Shown: one piece after another, positions 43,379 through 56,812 of the stretch
Numbering within the stretch: position 1 is the stretch's first letter
How the letters are laid out: each line of letters starts with the position of its first letter
Origin: Ectobius pallidus
Lineage: Eukaryota > Arthropoda > Insecta > Blattodea > Ectobiidae
Reading direction: 5' to 3'
Assembly (NCBI GenBank): GCA_964059195.1
Contig: CAXKWD010000006.1
Location: 69,891,073 to 69,955,072, forward strand
DNA length: 64,000 nt
Translations under genes and position numbers: made by a program
The notes under the pieces: model-generated
What the model was told of the DNA's origin: nothing
Seen by the model: only the letters and a program-made list of their open reading frames with translations
The model's database searches: none

Positions 43379-44074
43379 CTAGGTCACCGTTGTAGTCAAG
43401 TCAAATAAATGATTTTGGTCAATTATGTTTTCATTAAGGATGTTACTCTTATTCTTATAAATTTGAAAGTTTTCCAATACATTAAGTCTAACACCCTTAT
43501 CACAGATATGTAGGACTTCCATGGAGTTATTTAAGTTATCCAATCTATGACCAGTATCAAGCAGGTGTTTAGCATATGCTGAGCGTAATCTGCCATATTT
43601 AAAATCAGAAACATGTTCACTGAATCTTTGCTTGAATTTTCTACCAGTTTGTCCCACATATACCTTTTTGCAATCAATACACGTCAATTTGTAAACTCCA
43701 CTGTCTTCCATTTTATCTACAGAGTTAGAATTATTGCTGTACAATTTATTCTTTAAGTTGCAATTTGTTCTGTAAGCAATTTTAAAGTTTTCTTTACGTA
43801 GTAACTTAGTGATAGCATGTGTTCTGTTATCTGTGTAGGTTAAGAGAATGTCATACGTAATATATACTAAGAGGATTTTGGGGGGGGCAGAGGAAGTTAG
43901 CCTATGTATATCATGTAAGATTTTTATACCGTACTTTCTAATAATTTTTCTGTACGTACAGTAGTTACAAACACTCGTTAATACATAATATGTTTGGTCC
44001 CATAGGACAAAATATAGAATATAGAGCATGAAGAAGAGATAGGGTGCTTGAATTTTGTCATGAGAAACCGTCAA
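43379..44074 (-). pseudogene. Penelope-like element: RT end and GIY-YIG endonuclease
   Basis: A 231-codon minus-strand frame holds NRTHAITKLLRKENFKIAYR, typical of the linker after a Penelope reverse transcriptase. Next comes a GIY-YIG domain: GVYKLTCIDCKKVYVGQTGR, KFKQRFSEHVSDF, and YAKHLLDTGH. The G-V-Y and Y-V-G pair, the Arg of the R-x-x-x-R-x-x-E-H block, and the later H-L-x-x-T-G-H are all present, so the endonuclease looks intact over this stretch. The reverse transcriptase core is not found upstream, so the element is 5'-truncated and called a pseudogene. The 3' end follows with a hammerhead-like fold at 43262-43316. Confidence 0.8.
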
Positions 44075-44079
44075 TGTAG

Positions 44080-46660
44080 AATAATAGAAAAGTCTGACAG
44101 AAATATGTTTTTACACAAAAGTAATTGATAGACAGACCAGTGCGTTAAGTTTGTCTTGTTCCTACAGCTCACTCTCCTTTATGGTTGTGCAGATGTACCT
44201 ACTGTGATCCTATTTAAGAGATATTAAATTTAATAGCAAAGAGATTATTGCCACTAATATGAGAATCTGAAATGATACAGAAAATATGGTTCGTTTGAAA
44301 CAAAATATCCCTAGTTAGCGAATCGGGTATACAAATTGGCTCTAAAACTTCACGAGGGTTCTTTGTTATAAAGTCACGTTCTTAACGTTTCAACTAACAG
44401 TCACCATAATGTAAAAAGTAGAAGTCTGCTCCTTAACCTAGATAGGAGGAAATCTCTGCTCTGACAACTTGTAGAGAGAGTTCAGCAGGAGACAAAGACT
44501 GCAATGTAGATTCCGCAACTTCAGATAATAACTCTTCATTCACTCCTAATAACTTTCAAGCTTCTTTATTTCCCTTTGGTGCAATCTTGAGATCAAGGAT
44601 CATTTAAATCAGTTAATCAACTATTCTTTTAAATTAGTATATCTTATTCCCATTGTGCAATAATAGTCTACTATAAGCATCATTTTGTTAATCGACTACA
44701 ACATATTTACTGGAGACTTTATAATAATAATTGCATGCAAAGAGACATTCTCACTTCAGGCATTAGATATATTGTATTATTTCTTTTTAAAGTTAATTAA
44801 CAATAATTTTATATCGTGATTCTCTCTTTCTTTCTCTCGCTCCTTTTCGCTCTCTCTCGCTCTTTCTTTCTCTCTTTCTCTCTTTCTCTCTTTCTCTCTC
44901 TCTTGGGTTTTAGGATTTCTTATCTTTAAAACTTGCTTTTAAGGAATTCGTTTTGGCTATTTTGAACTGAACTACATAAATGGAACGGAAACTTGTCTTA
45001 CGATTTCTATGAAGTTACCCTCCATGCATACGCATTGAATATCTGAAATATTTTTTATAAGAACTCTAGCAACATGTAGCTAAGTATTTAATAGAAAAAT
45101 ATAGCATTTCGACGTAGCTCACGATAATTCATCAAATATCTAAGTTTGATTGTATATTTTATGAAGCGACCACGTGCACATGCGTTCAAGCAATTGATGT
45201 ATCGATTACCACCAAGAGTTGGTATTATTGCAACAGCTGTTCTAAGTGATCGATTATTTTGACGTAAGTTACAATTTTTTGCCCGCTATATTGCTGTCAT
45301 AGAAAAAATAGTATGCATTATGCATGCGTTAAGTGCAATGAAGAATCTATTCTCCACACTTGTTTGCAATAGTTGAACTGTTCTGCCAATTGCTTTTCCT
45401 AACGTTATCAGTAAGGTTTTCAGTTTAATTTCCTATTAAGAATAATAAACTCTTAATAAATAAATGAAGTTTAACACAGGAGTGACGACTTGGAATATTT
45501 AGAAAATGATCGAGAATCGATAAATACATCCGAGCAATCCATGGTAACAGATTAGAGCAACAACGGGAGAAACGTATCAATGGATAATTTTTACTTTTCC
45601 TTTATTTTATAACATTGTTTATAGCTTTTACTGCGTGTTAATATTGATTTTGTATTTACATTGTTTTTATTCTATTAAGTTTTGTAGCAGTAACCAGCAT
45701 CAATTTTCACTGGATGAACCGAAGTGTTACTTGCTTAGCACATTCAACATGTAGTCGAAAACGTTAATATTAAAGGAACATGGTCGCCAGTCTCCAGAGT
45801 TCCAGGGTTCGCCAATGGAGAAGATATTGCCAGTTCTAGCTTAAACGTAAACAGGGTACTGGAATGTAATTAGAAACAACCCTCTGTACAGGTCCTTAAT
45901 CAATTAAACTTATAATTCGAAAGTATTGGAGATATTGTAATTCTCTTTTCACTAAATCAAAAAGGAAAGGCTATTTTATCAAATAGAAAATGAAAAGAAA
46001 CACATTTTTAAATATCGTCAGTCATGTATATGACCCTTATAAGATATGATTTGGGACTAGAACGTATTTTTCACATGGGTCTATGTCTCTACCAAAGTAC
46101 ACCGATCAAGTAGTAACCTCTAGGAATCAGAAACTGGCTAGTTCTGGCTTAAACATAAATAGGTTACTGGGATATGTAATTCGAAATATAAACTAGTTCT
46201 AGCTTAAACATAAATAGGGTACTGGGATATGTAATTCGAAACATAAACTTATCATCGCTCGGAACATTACACGGGAATCAAATTACTGAGCAGAGTAGGC
46301 CTACTGTGCTTGATTAACGTTAACCGCAGCTCTGGGCATCTTAGTGCGACAAATAAGCGGAACGTTAAATATGTCGTTGCAAAGATATACACACCGTTTA
46401 AAAATTGGCAGATTAAAAAAGCATTAAATAATACAAAAAAATCTTATGTGAAAATCAAATAACTTCCTTTGCCCAAATAAAGTGTGCCTCTTAGCATAAT
46501 ATTTTATGCATGACATTCTCTTCATGTAAATTGGTTATAAAAATAAAGAGATCCCCAAAGGATACATAATACAAATAAAAATCTTATTAGTGCACTCACG
46601 TAACTTTCATTATTCTAAGTATAGCCAACAATACACCTTTCTCATTTCACATTCTGATAT
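44080..46660. other. Spacer stretch with simple repeats
   Basis: A CT-rich microsatellite (TCTCTCTTTCTTTCTCTCGC and similar) lies at 44820-44903. A ~55-bp tandem duplication with AGCTTAAACATAAATAGGGT is at 46139-46249, and a third, diverged copy is near 45833. No gene recognised. Confidence 0.55.
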
Positions 46661-46666
46661 AGAATA

Positions 46667-47276
46667 CAATCAGGCAAACTGATGTAACCAAGTGCCAGAA
46701 TGCATTTGTTTATTCAGTGATCATTGTTGTAATCGATTTCCGAGTTAACCTCCAGATCGGGAAAATGTCTGTCCCTCTGTTTGTTTGTCTGTCTGTCCGT
46801 CCGTCCGTGTGTCTGCACGTGCAATAACTCAAATATACTTTATCGGTTTTTCATGAAACTTGGTATACGCATTTAAAACGTCCATGGGAAGAAGCCTATT
46901 GACATGGGACCATAGAGGTTAACCTGTACCGGAGTAGTGCCCAATTTAGTGCCTGTTTTATGGTAATATATTAGAAAGAATTTATCAAATGCAAATCAGT
47001 TCTCATGGCAGCATATTGTTTTACAGTGTTCATATACGGCTTTGGAAGTTGCAATACAGGTAAGTTTGACAAATAACACTCTCCATACATTCCTTCACAA
47101 ATGCTTATCAATCTTCAGACCTTTGTTTTTCCGTAAGCCCTGCTTAATGAATCGGTGTGGAGGTTAATTCGGAAATCGATTACAAAAATAACTTATTTTA
47201 TGCATATTATAATTGCAATCATCACTGATTAAAGAAAACCATTCTGGCACATGCTTACATCAGTTTATTTGATTTT
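46667..47276 (+). mobile_element. Inverted-repeat element at the inner end of the right arm
   Basis: Mirror of 26165-26765. It starts AATCAGGCAAACTGATGTAA and ends, reversed, AATCAAATAAACTGATGTAA, with family C sequence at 46745-46975. The giant inverted repeat begins at its first bases. Confidence 0.65.
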
Positions 47277-47279
47277 ATT

Positions 47280-48290
47280 TTTCCCATCTTGGTTGCCGAG
47301 TAATCCGAACTGCCGGGATATCGAGTGCCGAGTCTGTTAATTTTCAATCCAAAGCATTACATCACCTAACTAGCGATGTAAATGCATCTTAATTAATAAC
47401 ATTATTCTCATCACACATGGTAGTGCATGCCCGTTTAACATCACTATTTTATACTTTTAAAGTTTATTTATAACTGACTCTTACGTAATTTTCCATAGGA
47501 CACAGTAGGCCACGAACCGTATACAAATTAGTAGCAATAAAAGGGGTGACTTAATGTCTGAATACTCGGAATGTAGAGAGGGAATATTTAAATGGCGAAG
47601 ATGCTAAGATGACAGTCAAATAACTATACATTCTAGGTTATACTCAAAGGTTACCTAAAGACTGAGCTAATGAATTTATGCTCTGATAGCACTGTTCTGT
47701 ACCTTGTTATAATTACTCCAATAAGCTTGCGTATATAGTAATACGAAATTATTCCATGAATATTACTATTCTAGGATATAGATAGAAATCAAAACTGGCA
47801 GAATGATTTAATATTGATACGACATTGCTGTAAACGCTGATAAGCAGTTCAAGGATTTCTATGTAAATACATATTTGTTTTTTTTAGCCTACAAACATTC
47901 CTAGGATTGCTGATCAGCATTATATACTTTTACAGAGTTATTCCATCCGACGTTTTGATCAATGATTCTGTTCTGGAAGTGGATTGCAAAGGCAGAGCAT
48001 CTTCCAAACGATAAAAAATTAAGCTTATATAGAGTAATATTATGGTTGAAAATTTTGACTCTTGCCGTAATTTAGGTGTCAACTACAAAGCTGTTTAACA
48101 ACGAACCTAACTCATTACACTAAAATAAAAGAACTTCCACATTCATCAACCTACTTCTTTATTTTAAGGTGTACAATGTTGATAGAAACTCTACAAAAAT
48201 TTGCAAACTTTTGGGTTGTTGGAACCGTATATGAAAACTGAAGATTTGTCTCAATATAATTTTTCTTAAATTCTTATAACCACTCCATCC
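47280..48290 (-). repeat. Inner flank of the right arm
   Basis: Reverse complement of the left inner flank (25151-26160). Near 48219-48300 it encodes the same RAGWSGYKNLRK tail on the minus strand, but a deletion after FQQ shifts the frame. The AATAAA (minus strand) is kept at 48158-48163. Confidence 0.85.
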
Positions 48291-51200
48291 TGCTCTATCC
48301 TGAGCTGGTTTCACCTTCGCTGCTCTATCATGAGCTGCTATCTTCTCCGCTGCTATATTCCCCGCTACTCTATCATGGGCTACTACCTTCTCCGCTGCTC
48401 TACCATGAGCTATCACCTCCGCTGCTCTATTATGAGCTGCTATCTCCTCCGCTGCTCTATAATGAGCTGCTATCCCCTCCGCTGCTCTATCATGAGCTGC
48501 TATCTCCTCCGCTGCTGTAGGATGAGCTGTTATCACCTCCGCTGCTCTACCATGAGCTGCTATCTCCTCTGGTGCTCTATTATGAGCTGCTATCTCCTCC
48601 GCTGCTCTATTATGAGCTGCTATCTCCTCCACTGCTGTAAAATGAGCTGTTATCACCTCCGCTGCTGTAAAATGAGCTGTTATCACCTCCGCTGCTCTTT
48701 CATGAGCTGCTATCTCTTCCGCTGCTCTATCATGAGCTGCTATCTCTTCCGCTGCTCTATCATGAGCTGCATCTATTCCGCTGGTCTATCGTGAGCTGCT
48801 ACCTCATCCGCTGCTCAGAGATGCTAAATCCTCCGCTGCTCTATCATGAGCTGCTATCTCCTCCGCTGCTGTATCATAAGCTGCTACCTCCACCGCTGCT
48901 CTATCATGAACTGATACTTCCGCTGAACTACCATGAGCTGCTATCTCCTCCGCTGCTCTATCATGAGCTGCTATCTCCTCCGCTGCTCTATTATGAACTG
49001 CTATCTCCTCCGCTGCTCTATCATGAGCTGCAATCTCCTCCGCTGCTGTAGGATGAGCTGTTATCACCTCCGCGGCTCTACCATGAGCTGCTATCTCCTC
49101 CGCTGCTCTATCATGAGCTGCTATCTCCTCCGCTGCTCTATCATGAGCTGCTATCTCCTCCGCTGCTCTATCATGAGCTGCTATCTCCTCCGCTGCTCTT
49201 TCGTGAGCTGCTATCCATTCCGCTGCTCTACCATGAGCTGCTATCTCTTCCGCTGCTCTATCATGAGCTGCATCTCCTCCGCTGGTCTATCATGAGCTCC
49301 TACCTCATGGGCTCCTCTGAGATGCTAAATCCTCCGCTGCTCTACCATGAGCTGCTATCTCCTCCGCTGCTCTATTATGAGCTGCTATCTCCTCCGCTGC
49401 TCTATTATGAGCTGCTATCTCCTCCGCTGCTCTATCATGAGCTGATATTTCCTCCTCTGCTGTAATATTAGATGTTATCACCTCCGCTGCTCTTTAATGA
49501 GCTGCTATCTCTTCCACTGCTCTATCATGAACTGCATCTATTCCGCTGGTCTATCATGAGCTGCTACCTCCTCCGCTGCTCTAAGATGCTAAATCCTCCG
49601 CTGCTCTATCATGAGCTGCTATCTCCTCCGCTGCTGTATCATGAGCTGCTACCTACACCGCTGCTCTATCATGAACTGATAATTCCGTTGCTCTACCATG
49701 AGCTGCTATCTTCTCCGCTGATCTATCATGAGCTGCTATCTCCTCCGCTGCTCTATCATGAGCTGCTATCTCCTCCGCTGCTCTATTATGAGCTTCTATC
49801 TCCTCCGCTGCTCTATCATGAGCTGCTATCTCCTCCGCTACTGTAGGATGAGCTGTTATCACCTCCGTTGCTCTACCATGAGCTGCTATCTCCTCCGCTG
49901 CTCTATTATGAGCTGCTATCTCCTCCGCTGCTCTATTATGAGCTGCTATCTCCTCCGCTGCTCTATCATGAGCTGCTATCTCCTCCGCTGCTCAATCATG
50001 AGCTGCTAGCTCCTCCGCTGGTCTATCATGAGCTGCTACTTCATGGGCTCCTCTGAGATGCTAAATCCTCCGCTGCTCTACCATGAGCTTCTATCTCCTC
50101 CGCTGCTCTACCATGAGCTGCTATCTCCTCCGCTGCTCTATTATGAGCTGCTATCTCCTCCACTGCTCTATCATGAGCTGCTATCTCCTCCGCTGCTCTA
50201 TCATGAGCTGTTATCTCCTCCGCTGCTGTAGGATGAGCTGTTATCACCTCCGCTGCTCTACCATGAGCTGCTATCTCCTCCGCTGCTCTATTATGAGCTG
50301 CTATCTCCTCCGCTGCTCTATCATGAGGTGCTATCTCCTACGCTGCTCTATCATGAGGTGCTATCTCCTCCGCTGCTCTATCATGAGCTTCTATCTCCTC
50401 CGCTGCTCTATCATGAGCTGCTATCTCCTCCGCTGGTCTATCATGAGCTGCTACTTCATGGGCTCCTCTGAGATGCTAAATCCTCCGCTGCTCTACCATG
50501 AGCTGCTATCTCCTCCGCTGCTCTATTATGAGCTGCTATCTCCTCCGCTGCTCTATTATGAGCTGCTATCTCCTCCGCTGCTCGATTATGAGCTGCTATC
50601 TCCTCCGCTGCTCGATTATGAGCTGCTATCTCCTCCGCTGCTCTATCATGAGCTGCTATCTCCTCCACTGCTGTAAAATGAGCTGTTATCACCTCCGCTG
50701 CTGTAAAATGAGCTGTTATCACCTCCGCTGCTCTTTCATGAGCTGCTATCTCTTCCGCTGCTCTATCATGAGCTGCTATCTCTTCCGCTGCTCTATCATG
50801 AGCTGCATCTATTCCGCTGGTCTATCGTGAGCTGCTACCTCATCCGCTGCTCAGAGATGTTAAATCCTCCGCTGCTCTATCATGAGCTGCTATCTCCTCC
50901 GCTGCTGTATCATAAGCTGCTACCTCCACCGCTGCTCTATCATGAACTGATACTTCCGCTGAACTACCATGAGCTGCTATCTCCTCCGCTGCTCTATCAT
51001 GAGCTGCTATCTCCTCCGCTGCTCTATCATGAGCTGCTATCTCCTCCGCTGCTCTATTATGAACTGCTATCTCCTCCGCTGCTCTATCATGAGCTGCAAT
51101 CTCCTCCGCTGCTGTAGGATGAGCTGTTATCACCTCCGCGGCTCTACCATGAGCTGCTATCTCCTCCGCTGCTCTATCATGAGCTGCTATCTCCTCCGCT

Positions 51201-53530
51201 GCTCTATCATGAGCTGCTATCTCCTCCGCTGCTCTATCATGAGCTGCTATCTCCTCCGCTGCTCTATCATGAGCTGCTATCTCCTCCGCTGCTCTTTCGT
51301 GAGCTGCTATCCATTCCGCTGCTCTACCATGAGCTGCTATCTCTTCCGCTGCTCTATCATGAGCTGCATCTCCTCCGCTGGTCTATCATGAGCTCCTACC
51401 TCATGGGCTCCTCTGAGATGCTAAATCCTCTGCTGCTCTACCATGAGCTGCTATCTCCTCCGCTGCTCTATTATGAGCTGCTATCTCCTCCGCTGCTCTA
51501 TTATGAGCTGCTATCTCCTCCGCTGCTCTATCATGAGCTGATATTTCCTTCTCTGCTGTAATATTAGATGTTATCACCTCCGCTGCTCTTTAATGAGCTG
51601 CTATCTCTTCCACTGCTCTATCATGAACTGCATCTATTCCGCTGGTCTATCATGAGCTGCTACCTCCTCCGCTGCTCTAAGATGCTAAATCCTCCGCTGC
51701 TCTATCATGAGCTGCTATCTCCTCCGCTGCTGTATCATGAGCTGCTACCTACACCGCTGCTCTATCATGAACTGATAATTCCGTTGCTCTACCATGAGCT
51801 GCTATCTTCTCCGCTGATCTATCATGAGCTGCTATCTCCTCCGCTGCTCTATCATGAGCTGCTATCTCCTCCGCTGCTCTATTATGAGCTTCTATCTCCT
51901 CCGCTGCTCTATCATGAGCTGCTATCTCCTCCGCTACTGTAGGATGAGCTGTTATCACCTCCGTTGCTCTACCATGAGCTGCTATCTCCTCCGCTGCTCT
52001 ATTATGAGCTGCTATCTCCTCCGCTGCTCTATTATGAGCTGCTATCTCCTCCGCTGCTCTATCATGAGCTGCTACTTCATGGGCTCCTCTGAGATGCTAA
52101 ATCCTCCGCTGCTCTACCATGAGCTTCTATCTCCTCCGCTGCTCTACCATGAGCTGCTATCTCCTCCGCTGCTCTATTATGAGCTGCTATCTCCTCCACT
52201 GCTCTATCATGAGCTGCTATCTCCTCCGCTGCTCTATCATGAGCTGTTATCTCCTCCGCTGCTGTAGGATGAGCTGTTATCACCTCCGCTGCTCTACCAT
52301 GAGCTGCTATCTCCTCCGCTGCTCTATTATGAGCTGCTATCTCCTCCGCTGCTCTATTATGAGCTGCTATCTCCTCCGCTGCTCTATCATGAGCTGCTAT
52401 CTCCTCCACTGCTGTAAAATGAGCTGTTATCACCTCTGCTGCTGTAAAATGAGCTGTTATCACCTCCGCTGCTGTAAAATGAGCTGTTATCACCTCCGCT
52501 GCTCTTTCATGAGCTGCTATCTCTTCCGCTGTTCTATCATGAGCTGCTATCTCTTCCGATGCTCTATCATGAGCTGCATCTATTCCGCTGGTCTATCATG
52601 AGCTGTATCTATTCCGCTGGTCTATCATGAGCTGCTACCTCATCCGCTGCTCTACCATGAGCTGCTATCTCCTCCGCTGCTCTATTATGAGCTGCTATCT
52701 CCTCCGCTGCTCTACTATGAGCTGCTATCTCCTCCGCTGCTCTATCATGAGCTGCTATCTCCTCCGGTGCTGTAGGATGACCTGTTATCATCTCCGCTGC
52801 TCTACCATGAGCTGCTATCTCCTTCGCTGCTCTATTATGAGCTGCTATCTCCTCCGCTGCTCTATCATGAGGTGCTATCTCCTACGCTGCTCTATCATGA
52901 GGTGCTATCTCCTCCGCAGCTCTATCATGAGCTTCTATCTCCTCCGCTGCTCTATCATGAGCTGCTATCTCCTCCGCTGGTCTATCATGAGCTGCTACTT
53001 CATGGGCTCCTCTGAGATGCTAAATCCTCCGCTGCTCTACCATGAGCTGCTATCTCCTCCGGTGCTCTATTATGAGCTGCTATCTCCTCCGCTGCTCTAT
53101 TATGAGCTGCTATCTCCTCCGCTGCTCGATTATGAGCTGCTATTTCCTCCGCTGCTGTAAAATGAGCTGTTAACACCTCCGCTGCTCTTTCATGAGCTGC
53201 TATCTCTTCCGCTGCTCTATCATGAGCTGCTATCTCTTCCGCTGCTCTATCATGAGCTGCTATCTCTTCCGCTGCTCTATCATGAGCTGCTATCTCTTCC
53301 GCTGCTCTATCATGAGCTGCTATCTCTTCCGCTGCTCTATCATGAGCTGCATCTCCTCCGCTGGTCTATCATGAGCTGGTACCTCATCCGCTGCTCTGAG
53401 ATGCTAAATCCTCCGCTACTCTATCATGAGCTGCTATCTCCTCCGCTGCTCTATCATGAGCTGCTATCTCCTCCGCTGCTCTATCATGAGCTGCTATCTC
53501 CTCCACTGCTCTATCATGAGCTGCTATCTA
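48291..53530 (-). repeat. Right 30-bp minisatellite, about 175 units
   Basis: Reversed units TGCTATCTCCTCCGCTGCTC plus TATCATGAGC. Variants differ from the left array: CCTACAGCA and TTTACAGCA replace the left CTTACAGAA type, and a shortened unit (minus strand GGAGGATTTAGCATC) recurs about eleven times, for example near 48823, 49320, 50057, 51417 and 53015. Large blocks are duplicated at 2036-2097-base spacing (48813 and 50849; 49320 and 51417; 50057 and 52092). Units of irregular length shift the frame repeatedly, so no long continuous sense frame exists, unlike the left array. Confidence 0.97.
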
Positions 53531-54683
53531 TAATATAAGTCGTGAACATAGTTTCAAATGCTTTTTACTTACCTTGTTATGGCATAGTGCTTCAAAAATA
53601 AGTTCTAAACCGATTAAGTTACTTATGCATAAAAAATAACACAAATAAAAACTATTAACAACATTTAATGTTAAAGAAATTATTCTTCTATCTTATAAGA
53701 AATTCTAGTAAAGCAGTTAATTTCATCACTGTCATTCCGTGAACACTAGCCTCGATAAGAAGACATATTTTGGTCGCTGAAATGCGTTGTCCACTCCATC
53801 CCATAATATGTTGGGAGCCATGCGCCAGAAAATCAAAGCCTTGCTGCACAAGTGTATACTAGGTGGCAGGACGGCTGGAAGTTCCAAATATCGCTGCACG
53901 GCACGCAATAAAATTTTTATTTCACAAATATTAACGTCTGTCTAAAACATATTGTATGTTACACATGGTAAAATGGTTTTAGTTTGCTCGTAGGATTGCT
54001 ACACTCGCTCTTACGGGCTCGTTTCGCGAACATAGAAAATCTCGTTTTCGCCACTTGTTTCATAAATAACTATTGTTAACTCATTTTTTCATTATCTCTA
54101 ACCCTAATATATCTTCGGGCGAAATAGGGTTTAATCCAATTTTGGATATTCAATAAAAATACGGTACATGGTCTAATCTAATTTCATTAAAGCTAATTTC
54201 TTGCTGATCACCATATAGACCGCCATCAAGTTTCAGCCCTTGCCTGCACCACGTGACCCAACGTTTCCCTCCCCCTGAGCAGTCGATTCTGTGAACACAC
54301 ATTCTTTCAGTGCGCCATTTTAGGTTAATTTTGTGTGAACTTCTTAGCGATTTTATTTAAATTTACAACACTCCAAGAAATAGATGTAATAACATGGATT
54401 CTCCAAAAATTCTCATAGTCTCAAACGCAGATATCTTTGTGCTCAGACTCTGATTTTCAATATATTTGTTTGCAAGGATGTTATAAACCGAACAAGGCTT
54501 CCTTTGTTGAACTTATTCCTTCTGGATTGCATCAGTTTACAAATAAGTGAGTCGGCTTTGGTACAGTCAGTATCGTGCTGGCTTTCTGTGCGCAAGATTG
54601 AGAGTTCGATCCCGGACCAGGTCTACTACATTTATGTATGCAGGCTGATGTTATCTTTGTTCGCTCGTATCAACATTTTCTCT
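53531..54683. other. Right-arm segment without a counterpart
   Basis: Unmatched in the left arm. It carries a block at 53985-54035 related to 493-532 (reversed) and a SINE at 54549-54622. Otherwise unrecognised. Confidence 0.5.
54549..54622 (+). mobile_element. tRNA-derived SINE head
   Basis: TTTGGTACAGTCAGTATCGT (A-box-like) and GAGAGTTCGATCCCGGACC (B-box at about 54602-54612) are spaced as in a tRNA-derived SINE. It is present in the right-arm unique segment only. The tRNA fold is incomplete. Confidence 0.5.
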
Positions 54684-55046
54684 ACGCTAAGGACCTGATC
54701 AAACTCTTCCGCTGCCGGCGGGTTATACGAGGAACTCTGTGTACCTCTGCTGTAGACTATCAATAAATGACTTGTTAATTTAAACGTATCTACAGTACAA
54801 CATGAAACGCGCTGCTAGGCCTATAACTTCATAAAAAACGTTGTGCTAAAATTACATAAGCACTAATTCCATTAGGCAACATTCCAAAATACGGTTTGAA
54901 GTAACGTTATAGGCTATAAAAGTCAGAAGTTCTTAAACCATTATCTCCTATATAATGGGCTCTTTAATATTAAATGAAGCAATATTTTTTATTAAAATTA
55001 TACGCTTTATCTTCTAATTTGGGTGTTTCACGCAAGAAATACGCTT

Positions 55047-55208
55047 CCCAGATTACAAATAAAATTATTTAAATACCCACATCAACACAGGTGCAAACCC
55101 ACACAAGAATACAGTACTCATGCCGAAGTTATAAAGGAAACCAGGACAAAAACCACAGGCTATAAATACCTGAATTCTAAGCCTAGCGAGTGTGGTTTCG
55201 GAAGTTGA
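55047..55208 (-). CDS. 53-codon small ORF, right-arm copy
   Basis: Reverse-strand counterpart of 19326-19487 with the same start, length and stop. It reads MESPKTSTSETTL then CGFCPGFLYNFGMSTVFLCG. The hydrophobic core is unchanged. Function unknown, and retention of length may only reflect recent duplication. Confidence 0.2.
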
Positions 55209-55510
55209 AGTCTTCGGAGATTCCATTTTATATGCTTTTGGGAAACAGAAATGTTTCTCAAATCACTACTAATTTTGATCCACGCCAAAAATGAAGAACG
55301 ATCTCTTAGCAACAAAATTCTTTGATGGCGTACAAGAATTTAGCAATATCTTGGCAACATGTACATAACTTATTTTTAAAAATGTATTTCTCTATGTGGG
55401 AAAAAATTACTAAGTGCTATTGACCGGCTTGAATCTGGAAATAACAGTTGGTTCGGTATGTTTTGAACAATTCTCTGGCAGAATATCAATATTCAGATTC
55501 CTGGGATGAG

Positions 55511-56812
55511 AATGAAAAATAAATTCTATGTATGAACGAAAAATAAATTTCCAATGTTTTCTCTACGTATCTTCATGACAGAAATATCCCATACTTAATG
55601 ACTATTTCATTAAGAGTTAATTATTCGCAACAACATCCAAAAGTTTAAGCACATTTAATTACGAATTATTTAATAAATCCTTTTGTTAAATCAATTATAA
55701 TTGCAATAATGATATGCAGAAAATAAGTTTTTTTTTCTTTAATCAGATTAAAATCGACTAGCGTCAGCAGAACTACAGACTAATGATATCTTGACAATCG
55801 CGCACTCACATAAAAATAAAACATTAAAAAAACGTAAAATCGGCCGGCACCGGGATTTGACCCAGGGACCTCCAAAATACAAGTTCAAGACGTTACCATT
55901 CGGCCAACTCAGTCAGCTTAACTGTTTAGTTTGATAAGCATATGTGAAAGAATAGTGTTATTTGTCAAATCTAAATGTATTGCAACATGAAATTCTTAAT
56001 ATATGTCAACATTCACAAAATTCAGTGACAAATAAAATCAGGTAAACTGATGTAACAAAGTGACAGTATGTTTTTGTTTAATCAGTTATGACTGCAATTA
56101 TGATATGCAGAATATGTTTTTTTAATTGATTTCCAAGTTAAGCTCCAGATTGATTCATTAAGCAGGGCAGGTCTAGTTTTTTTTAATCAGATTAAAATCT
56201 TCCAGTATCAGCTGAACTGTACAGATTTGTGATATCTTGACAAACGCACACTCACATAAAAATACAATGAAAGTCAAATTGGCCGGTTTCGGGATTTGAA
56301 CCATGGACTTCAAAATGTGAGGCCAAGACGTTACAATCTCGGCCACCTGGGTCAGTTTAACGGTATAGTTGGATAAGCGCATGTAAAGCAATAGTGTTTT
56401 TGGTCATAACTAACTGTATTTTAATTTTCAAAGTCTTATAAGATCACAGTAAAACAATAGGCTGTGTTGTCAAGATAACTGATTCGCATTTTTTTAAATA
56501 AATTCTTTCGAATACGTATATTACCATAAAATAGGCACTAATTTGGGCATTACTCCGAAACAGGTCAACCGTTTTTATCCCATATCAATAGACGTCTTCC
56601 TCTGGACATTATAAATGTGTATACCAAGTTTCAATAAAAATCCGGTAAAGCGTATTTCAGTTACCGCGTCTTTAAAATAGACACTAAATTGGGTTTTACT
56701 CCGGTACCGGTCTACCGATTTTGTCCAATATCAGTAGACGTCTTCCCATGTACATTATAAATGGGTAAACAAAGTTTCAGGAAAATTCAATAAAGCATAT
56801 TGGAGTTATCGC
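55511..56812 (-). repeat. Right-arm extra segment: 440-bp tandem with tRNA-like SINEs
   Basis: Absent from the left arm, where the flanking sequence joins directly at about 19050. Two copies of a ~440-base unit each hold a minus-strand tRNA-like head. The first has B-box 55852-55863 and A-box about 55891-55906. The second has B-box 56291-56302 and A-box about 56329-56345. The A-box reads TGGCCGA(A/G)-type, as in Leu/Ser tRNA-derived SINEs. Each unit also contains CAGATTAAAATC and GATATCTTGACAA. Family C subunits and a copy of the inner-element terminus (AAACTGATGTAACAAAGTGA, 56045) complete the segment. Confidence 0.6.

Noticed and set aside
48291..53530. CRISPR array
   Set aside because: The repeats are contiguous 30-bp units without unique spacers, and the sequence is eukaryotic in character. 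It is a minisatellite.
55840..56355. True tRNA genes
   Set aside because: A- and B-box-like sequences are present, but acceptor and anticodon stems do not form and the units are tandem. They are SINE heads.
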